A stretch of 64,000 nt of DNA. It comes from Sinonovacula constricta (taxonomy: Eukaryota; Mollusca; Bivalvia; Cardiida; Solecurtidae). The translations under genes and the position numbers were made by a program. Below the pieces are notes generated by a model. That model was not told the DNA's origin, did no database searches, and saw only the letters and a program-made list of their open reading frames with translations. Below, one piece after another: positions 19,291-38,090 of the stretch (the first letter of the stretch is position 1; each line of letters starts with the position of its first letter). The stretch spans positions 44,997,914-45,061,913 of the forward strand of contig CM017567.1 of assembly GCA_007844125.1 (NCBI GenBank), written 5' to 3'.

Positions 19291-19827
19291 TATCAGGGAG
19301 AGTAAATGAGAGAACATAACTGATCGTTTCTGCGAGAACAAGGTATGTGTGTATTAGCATTATTGATATACAAGGTTCCTGGAAAACATCCTGGATTGGT
19401 AAGGAGAGGTTTCATAATGCTAAATAACTCTAGCTGGTTACGTGTTGGTAGAATAAATAGCTCAAACTTATCAATGTGTTGTGTTATATGACTTCCTGTA
19501 TCCTTCAACAATATTCTTCTGAAAGCAAGTTATATGGTATTTGAAAAAGTGTAACCGAAACATTTATGTCGGGCCCTTTTGATCGCTGATCGTATACGAT
19601 TAAAATTAACAAGTGTGCGTTTTTTGGTTGTTATGACTGATCATTTTTTAAACCCTACTCTTTAAAAACATAAAACATCTGTAACTGCACTCATATGAAT
19701 TATGTTACATATCCCGGAAGTTTTAAATGACCACGGTACATTGAAATCATATTGATTTGTCTTGGATCCAATAATATCTGGGAGTCATAAATATGAACAT
19801 AACTGCGTCTGTGGCACCATCTAAACT

Positions 19828-19830
<3 letters not shown>

Positions 19831-19867
<37 letters not shown>

Positions 19868-20078
19868 CTCTCTCTCTCTCTCTCTTTCTCTCTCTTTCTT
19901 TTTCTCTCAACCCTCTCTCTCTCTCTCTTTCTTTCTCTCTCTCTCTCTCTCTTTCTCTCTCTTTCTTTTTCTCTCCCCTCTCTCTCTCTTTCTTTCTCTC
20001 TCTCCCTCTCTCTCTGTCTTTCTCTCTCTCCCTCTCTCTCTCTCTCTCCCTCTCTCCCCCCTCTCTCTCTCTCTCTCT
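19831..20078. repeat. (CT)n microsatellite
   Basis: CT-rich tract with TTTCTTTC interruptions that runs directly into the first 80-bp monomer. Confidence 0.9.
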
Positions 20079-23000
20079 ACCCGAACATTAGTCTGGGGCC
20101 TTCCTCCGCCAATAATATCTGACGTCACTAAAATGACCATTACTGCCCCGGTGGCTCTACCCGAACATTAGTCTGGGGCCTTCCTCCGCCAATAATATCT
20201 GACGTAACTAATATGACCATTACTGCCCCGGTGGCTCTACCCGAACATTAGTCTGGGGCCTTCCTTCGCCAATAATATCTGACGTCACTCATATATCCAT
20301 TACTGCCCAGGTGGCTCTACCCGAACATTAGTCTGGGGCCTTCCTCCGCCAATAATATCTGACGTCACTAATATGACCATTACTGCCCCGGTGGCTCTAC
20401 CCGAACATTAGTCTGGGGTCTTCCTCCGCCAATAATATCTGACGTCACTAATATGACCATTACTGCCCCGGTGGCTCTACCCGAACATTAGTCTGGGGCC
20501 TTCCTTCGCCAATAATATCTGACGTCACTCATATATCCATTACTGCCCAGGTGGCTCTACCCGAACATTAGTCTGGGGCCTTCCTCCGCCAATAATATCT
20601 GACGTCACTAATATGACCATTACTGCCCCGGTGGCTCTACCCGAACATTAGTCTGGGGCCTTCCTCCGCCAATAATATCTGACGTCACTAATATGACCAT
20701 AACTGCCCCGGTGGCTCTACCCGAACATTAGTCTGGGGTCTTCCTCCGCCAATAATATCTGACGTCACTAATATGACCATTACTGCCCCGGTGGCTCTAC
20801 CCGAACATTAGTCTGGGGCCTTCCTCCGCCAATAATATCTGACGTAACTAATATGACCATTACTGCCCCGGTGGCTCTACCCGAACATTAGTCTGGGGCC
20901 TTCCTCCGCCAATAATATCTGACGTCACTAATATGACCATTACTGCCCAGGTGGCTCTACCCGAACATTAGTCTGGGGCCTTCCTTCGCCAATAATATCT
21001 GACGTAACTAATATGACCATAACTGCCCCGGTGGCTCTACCCGAACATTAGTCTGGGGCCTTCCTCCGCCAATAATATCTGACGTAACTAATATGACCAT
21101 TACTGCCCCGGTGGCTCTACCCGAACATTAGTCTGGGGCCTTCCTCCGCCAATAATATCTGACGTCACTAATATGACCATTACTGCCCAGGTGGCTCTAC
21201 CCGAACATTAGTCTGGGGCCTTCCTTCGCCAATAATATCTGACGTAACTAATATGACCATAACTGCCCCGGTGGCTCTACCCGAACATTAGTCTGGGGCC
21301 TTCCTTCGCCAATAATATCTGACGTAACTAATATGACCATAACTGCCCCGGTGGCTCTACCCGAACATTAGTCTGGGGCCTTCCTCCGCCAATAATATCT
21401 GACGTCACTAATATGACCATTACTGCCCCGGTGGCTCTACCCGAACATTAGTCTGGGGCCTTCCTTCGCCAATAATATCTGACGTAACTAATATGACCAT
21501 TACTGCCCCGGTGGCTCTACCCGAACATTAGTCTGGGGCCTTCCTTCGCCAATATTATCTGACGTCACTAATATGACCATTACTGCCCCGGTGGCTCTAC
21601 CCAAACATTAGTCTGGGGCCTTCCTCCGCCAATAATATCTGACGTCACTAATATGACCATTACTGCCCCGGTGGCTCTACCCGAACATTAGTCTGGGGCC
21701 TTCCTCCGCCAATAATATCTGACGTCACTAATATGACCATTACTGCCCCGGTGGCTCTACCCATACATTAGTCTGGGGCCTTCCTCCGCCAATAATATCT
21801 GACGTCACTAATATGACCATTACTGCCCCGGTGGCTCTACCCAAACATTAGTCTGGGGCCTTCCTCCGCCAATAATATCTGACGTCACTAATATGACCAT
21901 TACTGCCCCGGTGGCTCTACCTAAACATTAGTCTGGGGCCTTCCTCCGCCAATAATATCTGACGTCACTAATATGACCATTACTGCCCCGGTGGCTCTAC
22001 CCGAACATTAGTCTGGGGCCTTCCTCCGCCAATAATATCTGACGTCACTAATATGACCATTACTGCCCCGGTGGCTCTACCCAAACATTAGTCTGGGGCC
22101 TTCCTCCGCCAATAATATCTGACGTCACTAATATGACCATTACTGCCCCGGTGGCTCTACCCAAACATTAGTCTGGGGCCTTCCTCCGCCAATAATATCT
22201 GACGTCACTAATATGACCATTACTGCCCCGGTGGCTCTACCCGAACATTAGTCTGGGGTCTTCCTTCGCCAATAATATCTGACGTCACTAATATGACCAT
22301 TACTGCCCCGGTGGCTCTACCCGAACATTAGTCTGGGGCCTTCCTCCGCCAATAATATCTGACGTCACTAATATGACCATTACTGCCCCGGTGGCTCTAC
22401 CCGAACATTAGTCTGGGGTCTTCCTTCGCCAATATTATCTGACGTCACTAATATGACCATTACTGCCCCGGTGGCTCTACCCAAACATTAGTCTGGGGCC
22501 TTCCTTCGCCAATAATATCTGACGTAACTAATATGACCATTACTGCCCCGGTGGCTCTACCCAAACATTAGTCTGGGGTCTTCCTTCGCCAATATTATCT
22601 GACGTCACTAATATGACCATAACTGCCCCGGTGGCTCTACCCGAACATTAGTCTGGGGCCTTCCTCCGCCAATAATATCTGACGTCACTAATATGACCAT
22701 TACTGCCCCGGTGGCTCTACCCGAACATTAGTCTGGGGTCTTCCTCCGCCAATAATATCTGACGTCACTAATATGACCATTACTGCCCCGGTGGCTCTAC
22801 CCGAACATTAGTCTGGGGTCTTCCTTCGCCAATATTATCTGACGTCACTAATATGACCATAACTGCCCCGGTGGCTCTACCCGAACATTAGTCTGGGGCC
22901 TTCCTCCGCCAATAATATCTGACGTCACTAATATGACCATTACTGCCCCGGTGGCTCTACCTGAACATTAGTCTGGGGTCTTCCTCCGCCAATAATATCT

Positions 23001-26000
23001 CACGTAACTAATATGACCATTACTGCCCCGGTGGCTCTACCTGAACATTAGTCTGGGGCCTTCCTCCGCCAATAATATCTGACGTAACTAATATGACCAT
23101 AACTGCCCCGGTGGCGCTACCCGAACATTAGTCTGGGGCCTTCCTCTGCCAATAATATCTGGCGTCACTAATATGACCATTACTGCCCGGTGGCTCTACC
23201 CGAACATTAGTCTGGGGCCTTCCTTCGCCAATAATATCTGACGTAACTAATATGACCATTACTGCCCCGGTGGCTCTACCCGAACATTAGTCTGGGGCCT
23301 TCCTTCGCCAATAATATCTGACGTCACTAATATGACCATTACTGCCCCGGTGGCTCTACCCGAACATTAGTCTGGGGCCTTCCTCCGCCAATAATATCTG
23401 ACGTCACTACAATGACCATTACTGCCCAGGTGGCTCTACCCGAACATTAGTCTGGGGTCTTCCTTCGCCAATAATATCTGACGTCACTCATATGACCATA
23501 ACGGCCCCGGTGGCTCTACCCGAACATTAGTCTGGGGCCTTCCTCCGCCAATAATATCTGACGTCACTAATATGACCATTACTGCCCAGGTGGCTCTACC
23601 CGAACATTAGTCTGGGGCCTTCCTCCGCCAATAATATCTGACGTCACTCATATATCCATTACTGCCCCGGTGGCTCTACCCGAACATTAGTCTGGGGTCT
23701 TCCTTCGCCAATAATATCTGACGTCACTCATATATCCATTACTGCCCCGGTGGCTCTACCCGAACATTAGTCTGGGGTCTTCCTCCGCCAATAATATCTG
23801 ACGTCACTAATATGACCATTACTGCCCCGGTAGTTCTACCCGAACATTAGTCTGGGGTCTTCCTCCGCCATTAATATCTGACGTAACTAATATGACCATA
23901 ACTGCCCCGGTGGCTCTACCCGAACATTAGTCTGGGGCCTTCCTCCGCCAATAATATCTGACGTAACTAATATGACCATAACTGCCCCGGTGGCTCTACC
24001 TGAACATTAGTCTGGGGTCTTCCTTCGCCAATAATATCTGACGTCACTAATATGACCATAACTGCCCCGGTGGCTCTACCCGAACATTAGTCTGGGGCCT
24101 TCCTCCGCCAATAATATCTGACGTCACTAATATGACCATTACTGCCCCGGTGGCTCTACCCGAACATTAGTCTGGGGTCTTCCTCCGCCAATAATATCTG
24201 ACGTCACTAATATGACCATAACTGCCCCGGTGGCTCTACCCGAACATTAGTCTGGGGCCTTCCTCCGCCAATAATATCTGACGTCACTAATATGACCATA
24301 ACTGCCCCGGTGGCTCTACCCGAACATTAGTCTGGGGCCTTCCTCCGCCAATAATATCTGACGTCACTAATATGACCATAACTGCCCCGGTGGCTCTACC
24401 TGAACATTAGTCTGGGGTCTTCTTTCGCCAATAATATCTGACGTCACTAATATGACCATAACTGCCCCGGTGGCTCTACCCGAACATTAGTCTGGGGCCT
24501 TCCTCCGCCAATAATATCTGACGTCACTAATATGACCATTACTGCCCCGGTGGCTCTACCCGAACATTAGTCTGGGGTCTTCCTCCGCCAATAATATCTG
24601 ACGTCACTAATATGACCATAACTGCCCCGGTGGCTCTACCCGAACATTAGTCTGGGGCCTTCCTCCGCCAATAATATCTGACGTCACTAATATGACCATA
24701 ACTGCCCCGGTAGCTCTACCCGAACATTAGTCTGGGGCCTTCCTCCGCCAATAATATCTGACGTCACTAATATGACGATAACTGCCCCGGTGGCTCTACC
24801 CGAACATTAGTCTGGGGCCTTCCTCCGCCAATAATATCTGACGTCACTAATATGACCATAACTGCCCCGGTGGCTCTACCCGAACATTAGTCTGGGGTCT
24901 ACCTTCGCCAATAATATCTGACGTCACTAATATGACCATTACTGCCCCGGTAGTTCTACCCGAACATTAGTCTGGGGCCTTCCTCCGCCAATAATATCTG
25001 ACGTCACTAATATGACCATTACTGCCCCGGTGGCTCTACCCGAACATTAGTCTGGGGTCTTCCTTCGCCAATAATATCTGACGTAACTAATATGACCATT
25101 ACTGCCCCGGTGGCTCTACCCGAACATTAGTCTGGGGTCTTCCTCCGCCAATAATATCTGACGTCACTAATATGACCATTACTGCCCCGGTGGCTCTACC
25201 TGAACATTAGTCTGGGGCCTTCCTCCGCCAATAATATCTGACGTAACTAATATGACCATTACTGCCCAGGTGGCTCTACCCGAACATTAGTCTGGGGTCT
25301 TCCTTCGCCAATAATATCTGACGTCACTAATATGACCATAACTGCCCCGGTGGCTCTACCCGAACATTAGTCTGGGGCCTTCCTCCGCCAATAATATCTG
25401 ACGTCACTAATATGACCATTACTGCCCCGGTGGCTCTACCTGAACATTAGTCTGGGGCCTTCCTCCGTCAATAATATCTGACGTCACTAATATGACCATT
25501 ACTGTCCCGGTGGCTCTACCCGAACATTAGTCTGGGGCCTTCCTCCGCCAATAATATCTGACGTCACTAATATGACCATTACTGCCCCGGTGGCTCTACC
25601 CGAACATTAGTCTGGGGCCTTCCTCCGCCAATAATATCTGACGTCACTAATATGACCATTACTGCCCCGGTGGCTCTACCCGAACATTAGTCTGGGGCCT
25701 TCCTCCGCCAATAATATCTGACGTCACTAATATGACCATAACTGCCCCGGTGGCTCTACCCGAACATTAGTCTGGGGCCTTCCTCCGCCAATAATATCTG
25801 ACGTAACTAATATGACCATTACTGCCCCGGTGGCTCTACCTGAACATTAGTCTGGGGCCTTCCTCCGCCAATAATATCTGACGTCACTAATATGACCATT
25901 ACTGCCCCGGTGGCTCTACCCGAACATTAGTCTGGGGCCTTCCTCCGCCAATAATATCTGACGTCACTAATATGACCATAACTGCCCCGGTGGCTCTACC

Positions 26001-26365
26001 CGAACATTAGTCTGGGGCCTACCTCCGCCAATAATATCTGACGTCACTAATATGACCATAACTGCCCCGGTGGCTCTACCCGAACATTAGTCTGGGGCCT
26101 TCCTCCGCCAATAATATCTGACGTCTCTAATATGACCATTACTGCCCCGGTAGTTCTACCCGAACATTAGTCTGGGGTCTTCCTCCGCCAATAATATCTG
26201 ACGTCACTAATATGACCATTACTGCCCCGGTGGCTCTACCCGAACATTAGTCTGGGGCCTTCCTCCGCCAATAATATCTGACGTCACTAATATGACCATT
26301 ACTGCCCGGTGGCTCTACCCGAACATTAGTCTGGGGCCTTCCTCCGCCAATAATATCCGACGTCC
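20077..26365. repeat. Expanded 80-bp satellite array, family I (about 78 units)
   Basis: Head-to-tail 80-bp monomers: CCGAACATTAGTCTGGGG(C/T)C, TTCC(T/C)(C/T)CGCCAATAATATCT, GACGTCACTAATATGACC, then AT(T/A)ACTGCCCCGGTGGC. Most monomers contain TGACGTCA; a minority have TGACGTAA. Local 240-bp (three-monomer) similarity is visible, for example the CTCATATATCC variant at 20,281 and 20,521. No gene and no unique spacers. Confidence 0.95.
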
Positions 26366-26934
26366 CTTTTATGAACGTAACTGGTTTTACCCGAACATAA
26401 GACTCATGTCTTCCTGCATCAATATCTAGGCGCCCCTATTACGGCCATAACGGCGTCGGAGGCTTTACCTAAGTATTAACCTGGAGTTTTCCACCGCCAT
26501 TATTACCTGTGTTAGTTTCATTTTTTTTTACCATTTATAGCTGGACATCAAGTGTATGTTCAATCTCAAAATGAAATCAATGGTGTACGATTAGATAAAC
26601 AATATTGCTGAAAATTTAAATATTGAAAGGGTCATTTCACCCAGTCTATTACCATACTAATGCAGTGTTTTTGTTGAATGCTATACACAAGTTTTGTTGT
26701 GTTTTTGATTGGGGTTGTATTGGTAAAGTTGTAAATGGAAAAGCTTGTTAAGACAATGTCACTATTGTTGAAACATATTTAACGCGGAGGACACATCATT
26801 GCCTCAGTAAAATCATACCATCACATAGAGATTTATAATTTACTTCGGCAGATATAAATGGAAATTGCTACTAAATAGACGATATAGAAAAAAAATCCAG
26901 AAAGAAAATCAACGTTAAACTACCGGAATATACC

Positions 26935-27074
26935 GAGACTTTCCGTAAAATACCGAATATGCTGACGTTGGCGGAAATGACGTCATAAACGACGTCCATG
27001 GTAACGTCACACACGCCATTTTGCGCTCAAACGATCTACACGCTTTTTAAACGCTCTCCAAAAATCCTGAAAAA
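26935..27074 (+). promoter_or_regulatory. Type B promoter, unit 3, with CRE palindrome
   Basis: TGACGTCA at 26,978-26,985, same layout as 8,395-8,538. Confidence 0.45.
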
Positions 27075-27121
27075 ATGCCTTCTAACGGACACGTGGGTGC
27101 TGGGGAGTTCTTTGTTGAAAT
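27075..27121 (+). CDS. Alternative first exon (type B), unit 3
   Basis: 47-nt exon starting ATGCCTTCTAACGG, encoding MPSNGHVGAGEFFVE plus two bases, with donor GTAAGTGTG. It is phase-compatible with exon 2 at 31,213. It could be an alternative start or a dead duplicate. Confidence 0.4.
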
Positions 27122-28126
27122 GTAAGTGTGTTTGTTGTAATATCTGGTGACTATATTAATCAAGATTTACTGATTTCTGTTGAAAGAATTGCCATTTAAA
27201 GGCATATGTAGTAGATTGCACTGGGTGGGGTAACTGTCATTATTTTCATGTTTATATTTATTATATTAAATAAAAGTTTCAACTGTTTAAAGCTATTAAA
27301 AGAGGCAGATGTTTCAATACACAACAACACCACCACCAAATGTAAATAAATAAATAAACAAGAACAACAAAGAAACATATCGCTTTCTTAGTTTCGCTCA
27401 TTCAAAAAAGTCGCACAAATCTTGATGGAATACTTATCTTTGTGATTATCCAATTAGTTAAATGTGCTAAAGAGTAAAAACATATATATCAATTATACTC
27501 GTGTTGGATAATTAATTAAATTCAAATCAATTAAAAATATATATTGTCAACAATTTGCCGACGAAGGAATGTAAAAGATGGGACTAGTCAGACCTTCCCC
27601 GCTGGATTCATGTCCGGTCCGGTGCAAGAACTTTCATGTTGGGAGTGCCGGTGGTTCTACCCAGACATAAATAGTTTGAACACGCTTTTTATTTGTTTCC
27701 GACGATTTACTTGAATTCGTTTTCTTATTCCATCGACTAACGTGGAAATGTTTTTATTTCAGTAAGAGTGGGTCATTTGAATACGCCTTAACAAGTAATA
27801 TGGTATTTGAAAAAGTGTAACCGAACATTAATGTTGGGGGCTTCAAATCGCTAATTGAGTACGATTAAATTTAACGAGTGTGCGTGTTTTTTGTTATTTC
27901 TAGGGCTCGTCAAATTGATTTTTTTCCCTGTTATTTCAAACGTTTTTTATTTTAAACCCTAGTTTTTAGGAATATAAAACGTCAGTAAGTGCAATCATAC
28001 GATTTATCTTACACATCCGGAAGTTTTAAATGACCACGATACATTTTAAACATGTTGATTTGTCTTGGATCCAATAATGTCTGGGCGTCATAAATATGAC
28101 CATAACTCCGTCTGTGGCACCATCTT

Positions 28127-28127
<1 letters not shown>

Positions 28128-28211
<84 letters not shown>

Positions 28212-28215
28212 TCTT

Positions 28216-28293
<78 letters not shown>

Positions 28294-28331
28294 TCTTCTC
28301 TCTCTCTCTCTCTCTCTCTCACTCTCTCTCA
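28128..28331. repeat. (CT)n microsatellite
   Basis: CT dinucleotide tract with TTTGT and TTTC interruptions. Overlying ORFs are artefacts. Confidence 0.9.
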
Positions 28332-28444
28332 GGGGTCTTTCCTCCGCCAATTAATAGCTGAGCGTCACTAACGTTCATATATGTACAACTACGGTGGGTC
28401 TAACATAAGGGTTGTATGGGACCATTCTAATAATAATTGAACGG

Positions 28445-28835
28445 AACTAATATGAACATAACTCCGTTAGTGGCTCTACCTGAACATATGTCACGGGTCT
28501 ACCTTGGTCAATGATATCTGACGTCACTTACATGACCATAACTGCCTCGGTAGTTCTACCCGAACATTAGTCTCGGGTTTTCCTCCGCCAATAATATCTG
28601 ACGTCACTTACATGACCATAACTGCTTCGGTAGTTCTACCCGAACATTAGTCTCGGGTTTTCCTCAGCCAATAATATCTGACGTCACTAATATGACCATA
28701 ACTGCGTCGGTGGTTCTTCTTGAACATTTGTCTGGGGTTTTCCTCAGCCAATAATATCTGACGTCACTAATATGACCATAACTGCGTCGGTGGTTCTTCT
28801 TGAACATTTGTCTTGGGTCTTCCTCAGCCAATATC
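28445..28835. repeat. 80-bp satellite array, family I variant (about 5 units)
   Basis: Homologue of 9,905-10,385 with one 80-bp unit fewer. Confidence 0.85.
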
Positions 28836-29349
28836 TAGTCGCTCCTAATACGGCCATAACGGCGTCGGAGGCTGTACCCAAATATTTACTTGGAGTTTTC
28901 CACCGCCATTATTACCTGTATTTGTTTCATTTTTACCATTTATAGCGTGGCGTGACGGGTATGATCAACCTTAAAATGTAATCAATGGTGTACGATTAGA
29001 TGAACAATATTGCTGAACATTTAAACCTAGAAACGGTATTTCACTCAGTCTATTACCATACTAATGCAGTGTTTTTGTTGAATGCTATACACAAGTTTTG
29101 TTGTGTGCAGTGTTTGATTGGGGTTGTATTGGTAAAATTGTAAATGGAAAAGCTTGTTTTGTCAATGTCATTAATGTTGAAGCATCTTTAACTCGGAGGA
29201 CACATCTTTGTTTAAGTGAAAGCATACAATCACATAGAGATTAATAAATTTTCTTCGGCAGGTATTAATTGAAATTTCTACTAAAAGAGACAATATAGAT
29301 AATAAGCCAGAAATAAAATCAAAGGAAAAATACCGGAAAATACCGAAAG

Positions 29350-29501
29350 CTTCCGTAAGATACCGAATACGCTGACGTTGGCGGAAATGACGTCATAAAC
29401 GATCATTGTGTTGTAGCAACGTCCATGGTAACGTCACACACGCCATTTTGCGCTCAAACGATCTACACGCTTTTTAAACGCTCTCCAAAATTTCTGAAAA
29501 T
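29350..29501 (+). promoter_or_regulatory. Type A promoter of gene copy 3, with CRE palindrome
   Basis: TGACGTCA at 29,388-29,395 and the same flanking half sites as the other type A promoters. Confidence 0.5.
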
Positions 29502-34511
<5,010 letters not shown>

Positions 34512-34789
34512 TCGCCTTTACTTTTGAAAGGTAGATAGTTTTGTAGAAGTGCCAGAAGCAATGTTAAGGAGGGTTGCTCACAGATCTTCAGAATTGTGTC
34601 CTATTTTCAATCATACGGTATTTTTATGTATGTTTAGCATGAAAACATACCAAATGTACATTCTACGTTTGTTCATTCAGTTTGTTCTAGCTTCTCCGTT
34701 TGGTATGAATATTGTAAGTGATAGGATGGTCTATCACTACTCATGACAAAGCAATCACGCATCATTCCTGTAAAGGTAAGCTTGTCTTG

Positions 34790-35030
34790 ATTTGATGTTG
34801 AGGTACACCCCAGCACAAACATGTTTATTTAAGAGACATCCAGCTACACTTGGCGAATGAACACCCACAAATACATAAGAAGAACGACTAGCACATCGCA
34901 GGTCAGCTGGAAGACCTCCCCACATAAAAGTTTCCGATCCGAATAAAACTTGAACCCACGTATGAGATGTCGGTGATTCAAGGGCGTATAACCATAACGC
35001 TTAAAGTGAGTACCTGCAAGACACAACTCA
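34790..35030 (-). repeat. SINE-like sequence with tRNA-type boxes, unit 3
   Basis: Homologue of 5,640-5,880 on the minus strand. Confidence 0.4.
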
Positions 35031-35159
35031 TGTTCAATGTAGAATAATCTGTAAGTTTGTTGCGTTTTGATTTGCTTGTTTTGTTATTCTCCACGCTAAG
35101 CCTCCAGTTGCTGATTTTTGTCATTTCTGACACACCTGAGCGACACAATTAAAGTGGTA

Positions 35160-35460
35160 TTGGAGATGCCTGGTCAAGTCTTTGGTTAAAACATTCAACG
35201 GTCCTCAGTTCATATGGAAGACGAAACTCCACATGGCACGACACCCAACCCCATCCCCACCTGCAACACTAACCGAGACTTGAACCATGCGGTTATTTAC
35301 AAGATATAGCTTTATATAAATGTAGAGAAAAGGGACTGCTTGCATTGAATTCCGACCATAGTTAGCCGGAAGACTTCCTTCTTTCAACGTTTTCGCCCTA
35401 ACTGGGACTTGAACCCACACAAGACTGAGGCTCTAATGACCTTTAGGTCGGCGACTTGGC
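35160..35460 (-). repeat. tRNA-derived SINE-like block, unit 3
   Basis: Homologue of 6,005-6,330, including the B box GGTTCAAGTCC near 35,405 (minus strand). Confidence 0.4.
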
Positions 35461-35699
35461 AGGTACGTCATCAGGGAGAGTAAATGAGAGAACATTTAAC
35501 TGGTCGTTTCTGCGAGTACAAGGTATGTGTGTATTAGCATTATTGATATACAAGGTTCCTGGAAAACATCCTGGATTGGTAAGGAGAGGTTTCATAATGC
35601 TAAATAACTCTAGCTGGTTACGTGTTGGTAAAATAAATAGCTCATACTTATCAATGTGTTGTGTTATATGACTTCCTGTATCCTCCAACAATATTCTTC

Positions 35700-37180
35700 T
35701 GAAAGCAAGTTATATAGTATTTGAAAATGTGTAACCGAAACTCTTATATCGGGTCCTTTTGATCGCTGATCATATACGATTAAAATTAACAAGTGTGCGT
35801 TTTTTGGTTGTTATGACTGATCATTTTTAAACCCTACTCTTTTGAAACATAAAACATCTGTACCTGCACTCATACGATTTATGTTACATATCCCGGAAGT
35901 TTTAAATGACCACGGTACATTGAAATTATGTTGATTTGTCTTGGATCCAGTAATATCTGGGAGTCATAAATATGAACATAACTGCGTCGGTGGCACCATC
36001 TTAACTCCCTCCCCATCTCTCTCTGGGGTATTCCTCCGCCAATTAATAGCTGAGTGTCACTAATATTTACATATGTACAACTACGGTGGGTCTAACATAA
36101 AGTTTATCTGGGACTAACTATTCTAATAATAACTAAACGTTACTAATATGACCAATACTGCCCCGGTGGCTCTACTTGAACTTTTGTCTGGGGCCTTCCT
36201 CCGCCAATAATATCTGACGTCCCTTATATGAACGTAACTGCGTCGGTGTCTCTACTTGAACATTTGTCTGGGGCCTTCCTCCGCCAATAATATCTGACGT
36301 CCCTTATATGAACGTAACTGCGTCGGTGTCTCTACTTGAACATTTGTCTGGGACCTTCCTCCGCCAATAATATCTGACGTCCCTTATATGAACGTAACTG
36401 CGTCGGTGTCTCTACTTGAACATTTGTCTGGGGCCTTCCTCCGCCAATAATATCTGACGTCCCTTATATGAACGTAACTGCGTCGGTGTCTCTACTTGAA
36501 CATTTGTCTGGGACCTTCCTCCGCCAATAATATCTGACGTCCCTTATATGAACGTAACTGCGTCGGTGTCTCTACTTGAACATTTGTCTGGGACCTTCCT
36601 CCGCCAATAATATCTGACGTCCCTTATATGAACGTAACTGCGTCGGTGTCTCTACTTGAACATTTATCTGGGACCTTCCTCCGCCAATAATATCTGACGT
36701 CCCTTATATGAACGTAACTGCGTCGGTGTCTCTACTTGAACATTTGTCTGGGGCCTTCCGCCGCCAATAATATCTGACGTCCCTTGTATGAACGTAACTT
36801 CGTCGGTGGTTTTACCCGAACATTAGACTCATGTCTTCCTTCATCAATATCTAGGCGCCCCTAATACGGTCATAACGGCGTCGGAGGCTTTTCCAAAATA
36901 TTACCCTGGGGTCTTACTCCACCATTATTACCCGTGTTTGTGTCATTTTTACCAATTATAGCTGGGCGTCACGGGTATGATCAATGTCAAAATTACAACA
37001 ATGGTGTACGAGTAGATGCACAATATTGTTTAAAATTTAAAACTAGAAAGGGTTATTTTCATCTGTCTATTGCAATTACTAGTGCAGTGTTTTTGTTGAA
37101 CTCTATACACAAGTTTTGTGCAGTGTTAGATTGGGGTTGTATTGGTAAAATTGTAAATGGAAAAGCTTGTTAAGACAATG
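35700..37180. repeat. Satellite-bearing dispersed element, unit 3
   Basis: Body, then an almost absent CT tract (only about 20 bp near 36,007-36,025), a short array and the tail ending GGGGTTGTATTGGTAAAA. The CT tract has collapsed relative to the other copies. Confidence 0.5.
36140..36830. repeat. 80-bp satellite array, family I subtype (about 8 units)
   Basis: Highly homogeneous 80-bp monomers with TGACGTCCCTTATATGAACG and GTGTCTCTACTTGAACATTT, distinct from the subtype in units 1 and 2 and therefore locally homogenised. Confidence 0.9.
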
Positions 37181-37344
37181 TCACTATTGTTGAAGCATAT
37201 TTAACACGGAGGACACATTTTTGTTTCAGTAAAATCATACCATCACATAGAGATTTATAATTTACTTCGGCAGATATTAATGGAAATTGCTACTAAATAG
37301 ACGATATAGAAAAAAAAATCCAGACAGAAAATCAACGTTAAATT

Positions 37345-37487
37345 ACCGGAACTTCCGTAAAATACCGAATACGCTGACGTTGGCGGAAATGACGTCATAA
37401 ACGACGTCCATGGTAACGTCACACACGCCATTTTGCGCTGAAAAAGATCTACAAGCCTTTTAAACGCTCTCCAAAAATCCTGGAAAT
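37345..37487 (+). promoter_or_regulatory. Type B promoter, unit 4, with CRE palindrome
   Basis: TGACGTCA at 37,390-37,397. More diverged than the other type B copies just upstream of the exon (GCGCTGAAAAAGATCTAC). Confidence 0.45.
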
Positions 37488-37534
37488 ATGCCTTCTAACG
37501 GACACGTGGGTGCTGGGGAGTTCTTTGTTGAAAT
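37488..37534 (+). CDS. Alternative first exon (type B), unit 4, without downstream exons in the window
   Basis: 47-nt exon starting ATGCCTTCTAACGG with donor GTAAGTGTG. The matching exons 1A, 2 and 3 of unit 4 are not in the window: the unit is interrupted at 48,401 by a transposon. The exon is intact, but the gene may be severed. Confidence 0.35.
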
Positions 37535-37999
37535 GTAAGTGTGTATGTGCTGGTATCTGGTGACTTTATTAATCAAGATTTACCGATTTCTATGTAAAGA
37601 ATTGCCATTTAAAGGCATATGTTGTAGATTGCAGTGGGTGGGATGATTGCCATTATTTTCAAGTTTATATTTATATTTAAGTTTCAACTGTTTAAAGCTA
37701 TTAAAAGAGGCAGGTGTTTCAATACACAACAACAACACCACCAAATGTAAATAAATAGATAAACAAGAACAACAAAGAAACATTTCGCTTTCTTATTTTC
37801 GCTCATTCAAAAAATTCGCACAAATCTTGATGGAATACCAATCTTTGTGATTATCCAATTAGTTGTGCTAAAGAGTAAAAATAGATCTATCAATTATACT
37901 CTAGTTGGATAATTAATTAAATTCAAATCAATTAACAATATATATTGTTATACAATTGTCAACAATTTGCCGACAAAGGAATATAAAAGATGGGACTAG

Positions 38000-38090
38000 T
38001 CAGACCTTCACCGCTTAGGTTCGAGTCCGGTTCTGTGCCAGAACTTTCATGTCGGGAGGTTTTACAGCTAACATCTGCCGGTGGTTCTAC
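38000..38090 (+). repeat. tRNA-like SINE head with B box
   Basis: A perfect B box GGTTCGAGTCC at 38,018-38,028 is followed by AGAACTTTCATGTCGGGAGG and GTTTTACAGCTAACA, the same order as the SINE at 59,900-60,090. The head runs directly into the satellite-bearing body. Confidence 0.5.

Larger units (their letters stand above)
19530..26755. repeat. Satellite-bearing dispersed element, unit 2, greatly expanded
   Basis: The body at 19,530-19,830, (CT)n, the large array, and the tail from about 26,365 to 26,740 match the short version at 6,560-8,210. Only the array differs in length. Confidence 0.5.
27565..29165. repeat. Satellite-bearing dispersed element, unit 3 (between exons 1B and 1A)
   Basis: Degraded tRNA-like head, body, (CT)n, short array and tail, as at 9,030-10,725. 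Confidence 0.5.

Noticed and set aside
20077..26365. CRISPR array
   Set aside because: The 80-bp monomers are contiguous with no unique spacers, and the genome is eukaryotic.
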